Source: Micromonospora carbonacea (GTDB taxonomy: Bacteria > Actinomycetota > Actinomycetes > Mycobacteriales > Micromonosporaceae). From it: a stretch of 64,000 nt of DNA. The stretch is from contig NZ_JACHMZ010000001.1 of the NCBI RefSeq assembly GCF_014205165.1, positions 1,648,001 through 1,712,000 of the forward strand, written 5' to 3'. The notes under the pieces were generated by a model that worked only from the letters and a program-made list of their open reading frames with translations, was not told where the DNA came from and did not search any database. Positions 44,299-54,421 of the stretch are shown in pieces. Made by a program: the position numbers and the translations under genes. How positions within the stretch are numbered: position 1 is the first letter of the stretch; every line of letters begins with the position of its first letter.

Positions 44299-45648
44299 AT
44301 GCCTCGTCACCGTCCGCGCCTGGCGTCGGGACCGTCGCGGGCGTTGCGTGTCCTGCTCGGCGTGGCGGCCGGCCTGGCGGTGCTGCTGGCGGGCTGCCGG
44401 TCGCCCGAGCGCGTCGCGCCCGCGCCGGGGGGCGGCACGCCCGCCCCGGGGAGTTCCGCGCCCGTCCCTGAGCCGCCGCGCCCCGACTGGCGGGCGCTGA
44501 CCCTGCCGACGCCGCCGGGGGCACCGGGCCGGCTGCTGCTGCGGGACGCGGCGGCGTGCGGCGGGCGCTGGTTCGTGGTGGGCGCGGTCGTCGACGCGGC
44601 GGGCGTGACGCGGCCGGCGGCGTGGTCCAGCCCGGTCTCGGCGGGGTCGTCCCCGGCGGCGTCGGCCGCTCCGGGCGGCGTCGGGTTCGCGTGGTCGCCG
44701 CTGAGGTTGGCGTCGCGCACCGCGTACGGCGCGGAGAACGTGCTCACGGCGGCCGGCTGCCGCGGGGGCCGGCTGGCGGCGGTGGGCGCGAAGAGCGGCG
44801 GGGTGCACGGCAATCCCCGGGTCAGCACGTGGCGGCAGCTCGCCGATGGCTCGGTGGTGGAGGTGCCGGCCGAGTTCGAGGTGTTCGGCGGCCCCGACGC
44901 GGTGAACGTGGGGCGGATCGCGGGCGGCCCGGCGGGGTGGGTGGTCGCCGGCAACCGGGGCACCGGGGCGGCGGCCTGGTCGTCGGCCGACGGGCGGGAG
45001 TTCCGGCTGGTCAGCGGCGTTCCCGAGTTGGCGTCGGACGCGGCGGGGCGCACGTGGGCGGCGGACGTGACGGCGGCGGCGTCGGGGTGGGTGCTGGTGG
45101 GGTCGGTGCGTGCCCCGGGGCGACCGGGCGGTGACCCGGCGGTGTGGGTGTCGCCGGACGGTGTGGACTGGCGGCGGCTGGTCCTGACGGCCGGGGGCGC
45201 GGCGGGTGACCTCCAGCGGGTGGTCCGGGCGGGGGAGCGGCTGGTGGCGGTGGGTCGGCGCGGCGATGCCCTGGCGGCGTGGGTGCGGGATGCGGCGGCC
45301 GGCGGGCAGTCGGGCGGCGTGGGGAGCGCCCCGGCGGGGCCGGGCGTGGCGCAGTGGCGGCCGGGCGGGGCGTTGGGGCCGGCGACGGGTGGGTCGGGGC
45401 AGGTGGCGGGCCTGGCGGCGGTCGACGGCGGGGTGGTGGCGGTGGTGGTGGCCGCCGCGGGCTCCTCGGCGTGGTTCTCGGCGGACGGCGGGGGGTGGGC
45501 GTCGGTGCCGCTGCCGGTGGCGTTGGCGTCGGCGCCGGACCGGTCGGTCGCGGTGGCCGGGGCGGGTGACCGGCTGTTGTTGCTGGTGGACGGCGGTGCC
45601 GAGGAGGCCCGGTTGTGGTCGGCGCGGCTGCCGGGCGGGCCCGGCTGA
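44299..45648 (+). CDS. Predicted lipoprotein with beta-propeller-like repeats
   Basis: 449 residues. A basic N-terminus and hydrophobic helix end in LLAGC, giving lipidation at Cys33. A Pro/Gly-rich spacer follows, then repeated strand blocks such as GWVVAGNRGTGAAAWSSADG, GWVLVGSVRAPG, VAVGRRGDALAAWVRDA and AWFSADGGGWASV, spaced about 50-60 residues. These look like blades of a propeller. It is anchored on the outer face of the membrane. I do not know a function; ligand binding or scaffolding is possible. Confidence 0.8.
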   Translation: MPRHRPRLASGPSRALRVLLGVAAGLAVLLAGCRSPERVAPAPGGGTPAPGSSAPVPEPPRPDWRALTLPTPPGAPGRLLLRDAAACGGRWFVVGAVVDAAGVTRPAAWSSPVSAGSSPAASAAPGGVGFAWSPLRLASRTAYGAENVLTAAGCRGGRLAAVGAKSGGVHGNPRVSTWRQLADGSVVEVPAEFEVFGGPDAVNVGRIAGGPAGWVVAGNRGTGAAAWSSADGREFRLVSGVPELASDAAGRTWAADVTAAASGWVLVGSVRAPGRPGGDPAVWVSPDGVDWRRLVLTAGGAAGDLQRVVRAGERLVAVGRRGDALAAWVRDAAAGGQSGGVGSAPAGPGVAQWRPGGALGPATGGSGQVAGLAAVDGGVVAVVVAAAGSSAWFSADGGGWASVPLPVALASAPDRSVAVAGAGDRLLLLVDGGAEEARLWSARLPGGPG

Positions 45649-45754
45649 GCGTGCCACCGGTCTGTTTCCGGTCGGTGTCGGATGTCCGATTTCGTCCTTG
45701 CGCCGGGGTGTGTGTTACAGCACTTCGGCGGATCTGGCCACTCAACGTAACGGT

Positions 45755-45778
45755 TAGGTCAACCCCGCTTTCTAGGTC
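45755..45778 (+). repeat. Two TAGGTC direct repeats before livJ
   Basis: TAGGTC at 45755-45760 and 45773-45778 (18-bp period) in the 265-base gap before livJ. One may be a -10 box. Nothing else is recognisable in the gap. Confidence 0.3.
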
Positions 45779-45913
45779 TTACGGCGTGCCCTACCTGTGG
45801 GATAACGTCCCGGCCCAGACCGGGTACGCGGTCGGTTCGTCCACCCCCTGCAAGGTCCAATTCGCAAGTCGCGGCGGGTGGTTCGGGCCTTCGGACTGAG
45901 GAGGGTACGAGCC

Positions 45914-47083
45914 GTGAGGCAGAAGCTCGCACGGGTGCTGGGTGGCGTGGCCATCAGCGCGCTCGTTATCAGTGGCGCGGCCGCGTGTAAGGCCGACAGT
46001 GGCACGGAGGGTGGCAGCGGCGACAAGGCGGCCTGCGACCTCAAGATCGGCTTCTTCGGCCCGCTGACCGGCGACGCCGCGGGTCTCGGTATCCACATGC
46101 GCAACGGCACGAAGCTGGCGATCGACCAGTACAACAAGGACAACGCGGACTGTAAGGTCAACCTCGCGGAGTACGACTCGCAGGGTGACCCGGCCAAGGC
46201 CCCGGCGCTGGCCCAGCAGGCGGTGGGCGACACCAAGGTCGTCGGCATCATCGGCCCGGCGTTCTCCGGCGAGTCCGAGGTGGCCGACCCGATCTTCGAC
46301 GAGGCCGGCCTGCCGATCATCACCCCGTCGGCGACCCGCCCGAGCCTGAGCACCAAGAGCTGGAAGATCTTCCACCGGGGCGTCGGCAACGACACCTCGC
46401 AGGGCCCGGCGGCCGGCCGGTACATCAAGAACGTGCTGAAGGCCGAGAAGGTCTACGTCGTCGACGACCAGTCGGCGTACGGCGCGGGCCTGGTGGACGA
46501 GGTCAAGAAGGTCCTCGGCACGGTGGCGGGCGAGGACAAGGTCCAGGTCAAGCAGACCAACTTCTCCGCGGTCGTCACCAAGATCGTCGGCAGCGGCGCG
46601 ACGGTGCTGTTCTTCGGTGGCTACTACACCGAGGCGGGCCTGCTGCTCAAGCAGCTCAAGGGCGCCGGCTGGAAGGGCACGATGGTCGCCGGCGACGGCG
46701 TCAACGACGCCAACTTCATCAAGGTCGCCGGCCAGCAGGTCGCCGAGGGCACCGTGCTGACCTGCCCCTGCGCCCCGGCCACCGCGGCCAAGGGCTCCTT
46801 CGTGACCGACTACAAGGCGGCCTTCGAGAACGCCGAGCCGGGCACCTACGCCGACGTGTCGTTCGACATCACGAAGATCTTCCTCGAGGGCATCAAGGCC
46901 GGCAAGTCCACCCGCGCCGACCTGCTCGCCTTCGTGAAGGCCTACAACAAGGCGGGCACCGCCACCGGTGTGACGTACAAGTTCGAGTCCAACGGCGAGT
47001 TGGACCCGGCCCAGGTGCTGGTCTGGGCGTTCAAGGTCAACGCGGGCCAGGTCGTCCCCGACATCGAGATCCCGAAGGCCTGA
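45914..47083 (+). CDS. livJ: Branched-chain amino acid ABC transporter, substrate-binding lipoprotein
   Basis: 389 residues from GTG 45914, with AGGAGGG 9 bases upstream. The lipobox (SGAAAC) gives Cys25. The Leu/Ile/Val-binding fold begins LKIGFFGPLTGDAAGLG and contains VVGIIGPAFSGESEVADPI and ITPSATRPSL, lining the ligand cleft. It captures amino acids outside and hands them to LivH/LivM. It is first in a five-gene operon, but a strong hairpin separates it from livH, so it may be made in excess. Confidence 0.95.
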   Translation: MRQKLARVLGGVAISALVISGAAACKADSGTEGGSGDKAACDLKIGFFGPLTGDAAGLGIHMRNGTKLAIDQYNKDNADCKVNLAEYDSQGDPAKAPALAQQAVGDTKVVGIIGPAFSGESEVADPIFDEAGLPIITPSATRPSLSTKSWKIFHRGVGNDTSQGPAAGRYIKNVLKAEKVYVVDDQSAYGAGLVDEVKKVLGTVAGEDKVQVKQTNFSAVVTKIVGSGATVLFFGGYYTEAGLLLKQLKGAGWKGTMVAGDGVNDANFIKVAGQQVAEGTVLTCPCAPATAAKGSFVTDYKAAFENAEPGTYADVSFDITKIFLEGIKAGKSTRADLLAFVKAYNKAGTATGVTYKFESNGELDPAQVLVWAFKVNAGQVVPDIEIPKA

Positions 47084-47110
47084 CCGGTTCGCCGGTCCCG
47101 CCAGGGACAC

Positions 47111-47154
47111 AGACGATGCGGCCGGGAGAGTGGTTCCTCCCGGCCGCGTCGTTT
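47111..47154 (+). terminator. Hairpin between livJ and livH (partial terminator)
   Basis: GCGGCCGGGAG pairs perfectly with 47137-47147, and outer bases extend the stem to about 18 pairs including GU wobbles, ending in GTTT. It lies 28 bases after livJ and 23 bases before the livH start. Confidence 0.7.
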
Positions 47155-47177
47155 GACCGCACAGTTGGAGCCCCCAC

Positions 47178-48124
47178 TTGAACTTCGATGAGCTGTTCGG
47201 GAACTTCCCGGCCCTGACCATCACCGGGCTGGAACAGGGCGCGATCTACGCGCTCGTCGCCCTCGGGTACACCCTCGTCTACGGCGTCCTGCGCCTGATC
47301 AACTTTGCCCACTCCGAGGTCTTCATGGTCGGTACGTTCACCGCCCTGTGGACCTGGGAGGCCCTCGGCTACGACCAGAACTCCCCCTCGCCCGCCATCG
47401 GCCCGCTGATCCTCGCGCTGGTGGCCGGCCTGGTCGTGGCGGCGGTCGCCTCGGCGGCGACCGCGGTGACCGTGGAACTGGTCGCCTACCGGCCGCTGCG
47501 CCGCCGCAACGCGCCGCCGCTGGCCTTCCTCATCACCGCGATCGGCGCGTCGTTCGTGCTCGCCGAGTCCTTCGGCATCGGCACCGCCCGGGCGCCGTTC
47601 GGCATGCCCGTGCTGATCCCCTCGGAGACGGCCTTCACCGTGTTCGGCGCGGCCGTGACCAACATCCAGCTGCTCATCCTCGGCGTCACGCTGGTGATGA
47701 TGGTCGGCCTGGACCAGTTCGTGAACCGCAGCCGGCTGGGCCGCGGCATCCGGGCCGTGGCCCAGGACGCGGACACGGCGGCCCTGATGGGCGTGAACAA
47801 GAACCGGGTGATCCTGCTGGTCTTCGTGCTCGGCGGCCTGATGGCCGGCGTCGCGGCGCTGCTGTGGAACGTCCGCTACGGCTACACGAAGTTCAACGTG
47901 GGCTTCCTGATCGGGCTCAAGGCGTTCGCGGCGGCGGTGCTCGGCGGCATCGGCAATCTGCGCGGCGCCCTGCTCGGCGGCCTGTTGCTCGGGGTGGCGG
48001 AGAACTACGCCGCCGGCCTGTTCGGTGGAGACTGGAAGGACTTCACCGGCTTCGTGCTGCTGATCGTGCTGCTGATGTTCCGGCCCACCGGCCTGCTCGG
48101 CGAATCTCTCGGGAGGGCGCGCGC

Positions 48125-48128
<4 letters not shown>
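47178..48128 (+). CDS. livH: Branched-chain amino acid ABC transporter permease
   Basis: 316 residues from a TTG at 47178 with GGAG about 8 bases upstream. About eight membrane segments. GLEQGAIYALVALGYTLVYGVLRLINFAHSE and the loop GRGIRAVAQDADTAALMGVN (contact with the ATPases) are diagnostic of LivH. It overlaps livM by 4 bases (ATGA). Confidence 0.95.
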
Positions 48129-49271
<1,143 letters not shown>

Positions 49272-49279
<8 letters not shown>

Positions 49280-50192
49280 TCCGCAGATGAAGAGCGAACG
49301 CGACGCCAGCAGCGACCGCGACATCACCGCCGACGGCCGCAGCACGGTCGGCGTGCCGCCGGAGCCCGGCTCCGGCGCGCCGACGGCGGCCGGCCCGGCC
49401 GGGCCCGACGCCGCGGGGCGGGAACCGCTGCTGGAGGTCGACGACGTCACGCTGCGCTTCGGCGGCGTCGTCGCCCTCGACAAGGTCAACTTCACCCTCT
49501 ACAAGGGGGAGATCCTCGGCCTGATCGGCCCGAACGGCGCCGGCAAGACCACCTGCTTCAACGCGATGACGGGCGTCTACCGGCCCACCGAGGGCGAGAT
49601 CCGGTTCAAGGGGCAGCGCACCAACGGCAAGCGGCGGTCGTGGATCACCAAGGCCGGCATCGCCCGGACGTTCCAGAACATCCGGCTCTTCCCCGAGATG
49701 ACGGCGCTGGAAAACGTGATGGTGGGCGCGGACGTCCACCACAAGACCAGCGTCATCTCGGCCATGCTGCGGCTGCCGCGGCACTTCCGCGAGGAGCGGG
49801 AGGGCCGGGAGAAGGCGCGCGAGCTGCTGCGGTTCGTCGGCATCGAGCGGCGCGCGAACGACCTGGCCCGCAACCTGTCGTACGGCGAGCAGCGCCGCCT
49901 GGAGATCGCCCGCGCGCTGGCCACCGACCCCGCCCTGCTCTGCCTGGACGAGCCGGCCGCCGGCTTCACCCCGGCGGAGAAGGAGGAGCTGCTCGGCCTG
50001 ATCCGCGAGATCCGGGACAAGGGCACGACCGTGCTGCTGATCGAGCACGACATGCGGCTGGTGATGGGCGTGACCGACCGGATCGTCGTGCTGGAGTTCG
50101 GCAAGAAGATCGCCGAGGGGCTGCCGGCCGAGGTCCGGGACGACCCGAAGGTGATCGCCGCGTACCTGGGGGTGCCGACCGATGCTGCTTGA
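49272..50192 (+). CDS. livG: Branched-chain amino acid ABC transporter ATPase
   Basis: 306 residues from GTG 49272. The first ~50 residues are a Gly/Pro/Ala-rich extension not usual in enterobacterial LivG. Walker A GPNGAGKT is at 86-93; LSYGEQRR is the signature; LLCLDEPAAG is Walker B; IEHDM holds the switch His. It supplies ATP energy with LivF. Confidence 0.95.
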
Positions 50193-50892
50193 GATCAAGG
50201 ACCTGACCCTGCTCTACGGGCGCATCCAGGCCCTGCACGGGATCAGCCTGGTGGTCAACGAGGGCGAGGTGGTCGCGCTCATCGGCGCCAACGGCGCGGG
50301 CAAGACCACCACGATGCGGGCGATCTCCGGGCTGCGCCCGGTGGCCCGGGGCTCGATCGTCTTCGACGGCACCGACGTCACCCGGATGCGGGCCGACCTG
50401 CGGGTGACCCGGGGCATCGGGCAGGCGCCGGAGGGCCGGGGCGTGTTCCCGGGGATGACGGTGCTGGAGAACCTGGAGATGGGGGCGTACACCCGCCGGG
50501 ACCGGGCGGAGATCGCCAAGGACATGGCGATGGTGCTGGACCTGTTCCCCCGGCTGGCAGAGCGGCGCAAGCAGGCCGGCGGCACCCTCTCCGGCGGCGA
50601 GCAGCAGATGCTGGCCGTGGGGCGGGCGCTGATGGCCCGGCCCCGGCTGCTGCTGCTCGACGAGCCGTCGATGGGTCTCGCGCCGAAGCTGATCCAGCAG
50701 ATCTTCGAGATCATCACCCGGATCAACGAGCAGGGCACCACGATCCTGCTGGTGGAGCAGAACGCCCAGCAGGCGCTGTCCCGCGCCCACCGGGGCTACG
50801 TGCTGGAGACCGGCCGGATCGTCAAGGAGGGCACCGGCCAGGAGCTGCTGCACGACCCGGCGGTCAAGGAGGCGTACCTCGGCGTGGCCTGA
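50182..50892 (+). CDS. livF: Branched-chain amino acid ABC transporter ATPase
   Basis: 236 residues, normal for LivF. Walker A GANGAGKTT starts at residue 35; APEGRGVFPGMTVLENLEMGAY is typical of LivF; LSGGEQQML is the signature; LLLLDEPSMGLAP is Walker B. ATG 50182 overlaps livG by 11 bases. It is the last gene of the operon. Confidence 0.95.
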   Translation: MLLEIKDLTLLYGRIQALHGISLVVNEGEVVALIGANGAGKTTTMRAISGLRPVARGSIVFDGTDVTRMRADLRVTRGIGQAPEGRGVFPGMTVLENLEMGAYTRRDRAEIAKDMAMVLDLFPRLAERRKQAGGTLSGGEQQMLAVGRALMARPRLLLLDEPSMGLAPKLIQQIFEIITRINEQGTTILLVEQNAQQALSRAHRGYVLETGRIVKEGTGQELLHDPAVKEAYLGVA

Positions 50893-51000
50893 CGCGCGCC
50901 CCGGTGGCCGGTCGTCCCTCGCGGGCGGCCGGCCGCCGGCGTTCGTGGCCGTGCCGGGGCCGTCGCCGTGCCGTGCGGCGGGGATGTCAGCCGTACGGGC

Positions 51001-51006
51001 TAGAGT
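51001..51006 (+). promoter_or_regulatory. -10 box of polA
   Basis: TAGAGT lies 7 bases before GTG 51014, with no ribosome site in between. Confidence 0.5.
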
Positions 51007-51013
51007 CGCTGCC

Positions 51014-53722
51014 GTGACAGCTACGACGCCGCGCCTGCTCCTCGTCGACGGACACTCCATGGCATACCGGGCGTTCTTCGCCCTGCCGGTGGAGAACTTC
51101 TCCACCACGACGGGGCAGCCGACAAACGCCGTCTACGGCTTCACCTCGATGCTGATCAACGTGCTGCGCGACGAGCAGCCCACCCACATCGTCGTGGCCT
51201 TCGACGTCTCCCGGCAGTCCTTCCGCACGGAGAAGTACGCGGAGTACAAGGCGGGCCGCAGCGAGACCCCGGCCGACTTCAAGGGCCAGGTCAGCCTCGT
51301 CAAGGAGGTCCTCGCGGCGCTGCGCGTGCCGGTGGTGGAGAAGGAGGGCTACGAGGCCGACGACGTCATCGCCACCCTCGCCTGCCAGGCCCGCGACCAG
51401 GGCATGTCGGTGCTGATCTCCAGCGGCGACCGGGACGCCTTCCAGCTCGTCGACGACCACGTCACCGTGCTCTACCCCCGCAAGGGCGTCTCCGACCTGG
51501 CCCGGATGGACGCCGCCGCCATCGAGGCGAAATACGGCGTGGGCCCGCAGCGCTACCGCGACCTGGCGGCGCTGGTCGGCGAGACCAGCGACAACCTGCC
51601 CGGCGTGCCGGGCGTCGGCCCGAAGACCGCCGCCAAGTGGATCAACCTCTACGGCGGCCTCGACGGCGTGGTGGCCCGCGCCGACGAGATCAAGGGCAAG
51701 GCCGGCGACAGCCTGCGCGAGCGGCTCGCCGACGTGATCCGCAACTACGAGATCAACCGCTTGGTCTCCGACCTGGAGCTGCCGGTCCGTCCCGAGGACG
51801 CCCGCTGGACCGGCTGGGACCGCGAGGCCGTGCACCAGGTCTTCGACACCCTGGAGTTCCGCATCCTGCGCGACCGCCTCTACCAGTATCTGGAGGCCGT
51901 CGAGCCGGAGGCCGAGGCGGGGTTCGACCTGACCGCCGAGCGGCTCACCGAGCCGGGGGCGGTCGTCGCCTGGCTCGACCGGCACGCCCCCGCCGGCGCC
52001 CAGGTCGGCGTGGCGGTGAAGACCCCGGCCAAGCCGACCGCCCCCCGCGAGCGCTACGAGCCGCAGCTCGACGCCCTGGCCCTCGCGCTGTCCACCGGCC
52101 CGGCGGCGTGGCTCGACCCGGCGGCGCTGGCCGAGGCCGACGAGCGGGCCCTCGCGGCCTGGCTGGCCGACCCGGCCCGCCCGAAGGTGCTGCACGACAG
52201 CAAGCACGCCCGGCTGGCGTTCGCCGCCCGGGGCTGGTCGCTGGCCGGCGTCGCCCGGGACACCGAGCTGGCCGCCTACCTGGCCCGCCCCGACCAGCGC
52301 TCCTACGACCTGACCGACCTGGCGCTGCGCTACCTGCACCGCGAGCTGCGGGTCGACGCCCCCGAGACCGGGCAGCTCACCTTCGAGGGGCTCGGCGACG
52401 AGGGCGAGGCCGAGCAGAACCTGATGCTCCAGGCGCGGGCCACCCTCGACCTGGCCGACGCGATCGACGCCGAGCTGTCCCGCGACGGCGAGCAGTCCGC
52501 CCGGCTGATGGCGGAGGTGGAGCTGCCGCTGTCGGACGTGCTCGCCGCCCTGCAGCGGGTCGGCATCGCCGCCGACCTGGACTACCTGCACGAGCTGGAG
52601 GCCCACTTCGCGGGCGAGGTGAAGTCCGCCGCGCAGGGCGCGTACGCCGCAGTCGGGCGGGAGTTCAACCTGGGCTCGCCCAAGCAGCTCCAGGAGCTCC
52701 TCTTCGGCGAGCTGGGGCTGCCCAAGACCAAGAAGATCAAGACCGGCTACACCACCGACGCCGACGCCCTCCAGTGGCTCTACGCGCAGAACCCGCTGCC
52801 CGTGCTGGAGCACCTGCTGCGCCACCGGGACGTGGCGAAGCTGAAGACGACCGTCGACGGCCTGCTCAAGTCGGTCTCCGAGGACGGCCGCATCCACACC
52901 ACGTTCAAGCAGACCGTCGCGGCCACCGGCCGGCTCTCCTCCACCGACCCCAACCTCCAGAACATCCCGATCCGCACCGAGGAGGGCCGCCGGATCCGCC
53001 GCGCCTTCGTCGTGGGGGAGGGGTTCGAGTGCCTGCTCACCGCCGACTACAGCCAGATCGAGATGCGGATCATGGCGCACCTGTCGTCGGACGCCAAGCT
53101 GATCGAGGCGTTCAACTCCGGCCACGACTTCCACGCCGCCACCGCCTCGTCGGTGTTCGGGGTGCCGGTCACCGAGGTCACCGCCGACCAGCGTCGCAAG
53201 ATCAAGGCGATGAACTACGGCCTGGCGTACGGGCTGAGCGCGTTCGGCCTGTCCCAGCAGCTCGGCATCACCGCCGAGGAGGCGCGCGGCCTGATGGACA
53301 ACTACTTCGCGGGGTTCGGCGGGGTCCGCGACTACCTCCAGGAGGTGGTGGCCCGGGCCCGGCACGACGGCTACACCTCCACCATCCTGGGCCGCCGCCG
53401 CTACCTGCCCGACCTGGTCAGCGACAACCGGCAGCGGCGGGACATGGCCGAGCGGATGGCGCTCAACGCCCCCATCCAGGGCTCGGCGGCCGACATCATC
53501 AAGGTCGCCATGCTGCGCGTCGACGCCGGGCTGCGCGAGGCGGGGCTGCGCTCGCGGATGCTGCTCCAGGTGCACGACGAGCTGGTCTTCGAGGTCGCCC
53601 CCGGCGAGCGCGACGCCCTGGAGGCGCTGGTGCGCGGCCAGATGGGCGGGGCGTACCCGCTGTCGGTGCCGCTGGAGGTCTCCGTCGGCGAGGGCCGGGA
53701 CTGGAACAGCGCCGACCACTGA
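51014..53722 (+). CDS. polA: DNA polymerase I
   Basis: 902 residues from GTG 51014; the -10 box 7 bases upstream rules out longer forms. The 5' nuclease domain (1-300) has LLLVDGHSMAYRAFFALP and GYEADDVIATLA. The 3'-5' exonuclease-like domain (310-490) lacks the metal-binding Asp-x-Glu (the site reads AQVGVAVKT), so proofreading is predicted to be absent. The polymerase domain has motif A TADYSQIEMR (Asp678), the O-helix RRKIKAMNYGLAYG, and motif C QVHDELVFE (His854-Asp855-Glu856). It works in repair and Okazaki fragment processing. Confidence 0.97.
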   Translation: MTATTPRLLLVDGHSMAYRAFFALPVENFSTTTGQPTNAVYGFTSMLINVLRDEQPTHIVVAFDVSRQSFRTEKYAEYKAGRSETPADFKGQVSLVKEVLAALRVPVVEKEGYEADDVIATLACQARDQGMSVLISSGDRDAFQLVDDHVTVLYPRKGVSDLARMDAAAIEAKYGVGPQRYRDLAALVGETSDNLPGVPGVGPKTAAKWINLYGGLDGVVARADEIKGKAGDSLRERLADVIRNYEINRLVSDLELPVRPEDARWTGWDREAVHQVFDTLEFRILRDRLYQYLEAVEPEAEAGFDLTAERLTEPGAVVAWLDRHAPAGAQVGVAVKTPAKPTAPRERYEPQLDALALALSTGPAAWLDPAALAEADERALAAWLADPARPKVLHDSKHARLAFAARGWSLAGVARDTELAAYLARPDQRSYDLTDLALRYLHRELRVDAPETGQLTFEGLGDEGEAEQNLMLQARATLDLADAIDAELSRDGEQSARLMAEVELPLSDVLAALQRVGIAADLDYLHELEAHFAGEVKSAAQGAYAAVGREFNLGSPKQLQELLFGELGLPKTKKIKTGYTTDADALQWLYAQNPLPVLEHLLRHRDVAKLKTTVDGLLKSVSEDGRIHTTFKQTVAATGRLSSTDPNLQNIPIRTEEGRRIRRAFVVGEGFECLLTADYSQIEMRIMAHLSSDAKLIEAFNSGHDFHAATASSVFGVPVTEVTADQRRKIKAMNYGLAYGLSAFGLSQQLGITAEEARGLMDNYFAGFGGVRDYLQEVVARARHDGYTSTILGRRRYLPDLVSDNRQRRDMAERMALNAPIQGSAADIIKVAMLRVDAGLREAGLRSRMLLQVHDELVFEVAPGERDALEALVRGQMGGAYPLSVPLEVSVGEGRDWNSADH

Positions 53723-53821
53723 CCGGCGCGCCCGGCCGCCATGCCCCGCGTGCCGGGCTGTGCCGGCGGCGTGTCCCGAGGTGGTGTCGGCGGCCGGGTG
53801 GCGGCCGGGGCCGTGGCCCGC

Positions 53822-54172
53822 TCACCGGAGCGGGTCGTGGCCCCAGTTCATCAGCGACCAGCGCCACCTGGTGTCCCGCACGTCGCCCGAGGGGCGCTGC
53901 GCCAGGTGCCGGTGCACGTAGCCGATCACCTTGCGCATGTGCCGGTAGTCGGCCTCGGTCAGCTCGGCGCGTCTGCGGCGCAGCAGGTCGATGATCCGCC
54001 GGCCGGACGAGTGCCCCACCGACTCGCCGCCCGCGGTGCCCTTCTTCCGCCAGCCGACGTGCTTCGACTCGTCGGTCTCCAGCCACGTCGACAGCTCGCC
54101 GGGCCGCATGTTCACCGCCTCGGTGAACTCCCGGTACGTCTCGCCGCGCCGGTCGTCGTCAGTCCCGCTCAC
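53822..54172 (-). CDS. DUF3140 family protein
   Basis: 116 residues from GTG 54172. The pattern EFTEAVNMRPGELSTWLETD, ESVGHSSGRRIIDLLRRRRAEL and YRHMRKVIGYVHRHLAQRP is characteristic of DUF3140. It is a soluble, very charged protein of unknown role. Its first 14 bases overlap the DUF2945 gene upstream, so the two are co-translated. Confidence 0.88.
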   Translation of the reverse strand: MSGTDDDRRGETYREFTEAVNMRPGELSTWLETDESKHVGWRKKGTAGGESVGHSSGRRIIDLLRRRRAELTEADYRHMRKVIGYVHRHLAQRPSGDVRDTRWRWSLMNWGHDPLR

Positions 54173-54380
54173 GGCGCAGCACCTCCGGCCGGTGCGCGAC
54201 GTCGCGCACCGAGTCGTCGTTGCGGATGCGGTACTGCGGCTGCTCGGGGGACGCGTTCACGGTGTGCCCCCGCACGTGGGTGCGCTCGGTGAGCTTCTCC
54301 TCGACCACGCCGTGCGCCCGGCCGCTGTGGCTGGCCCAGGACACGTGGTCGCCCGCGCGGAACTCCCTCTGCTCGGCCAT
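54159..54380 (-). CDS. DUF2945 family protein (Tudor-like, HVA1)
   Basis: 73 residues from ATG 54380. FRAGDHVSWASHSGRAHGVVEEKLTE and the later QYRIRNDDSVRDVAHRPEVLRR match the DUF2945/hypervirulence-associated Tudor-like fold. The function is unknown. It is coupled to the DUF3140 gene, a pairing that recurs in actinobacteria and proteobacteria. Confidence 0.88.
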   Translation of the reverse strand: MAEQREFRAGDHVSWASHSGRAHGVVEEKLTERTHVRGHTVNASPEQPQYRIRNDDSVRDVAHRPEVLRRERD

Positions 54381-54421
54381 GCGCCTGGCTACCCGGGGCG
54401 GGTGCGGCGAAACGGGCCGGG

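Noticed and set aside
45649..45913. Riboswitch before livJ
   Set aside because: No recognisable aptamer core or paired elements; only short direct repeats.
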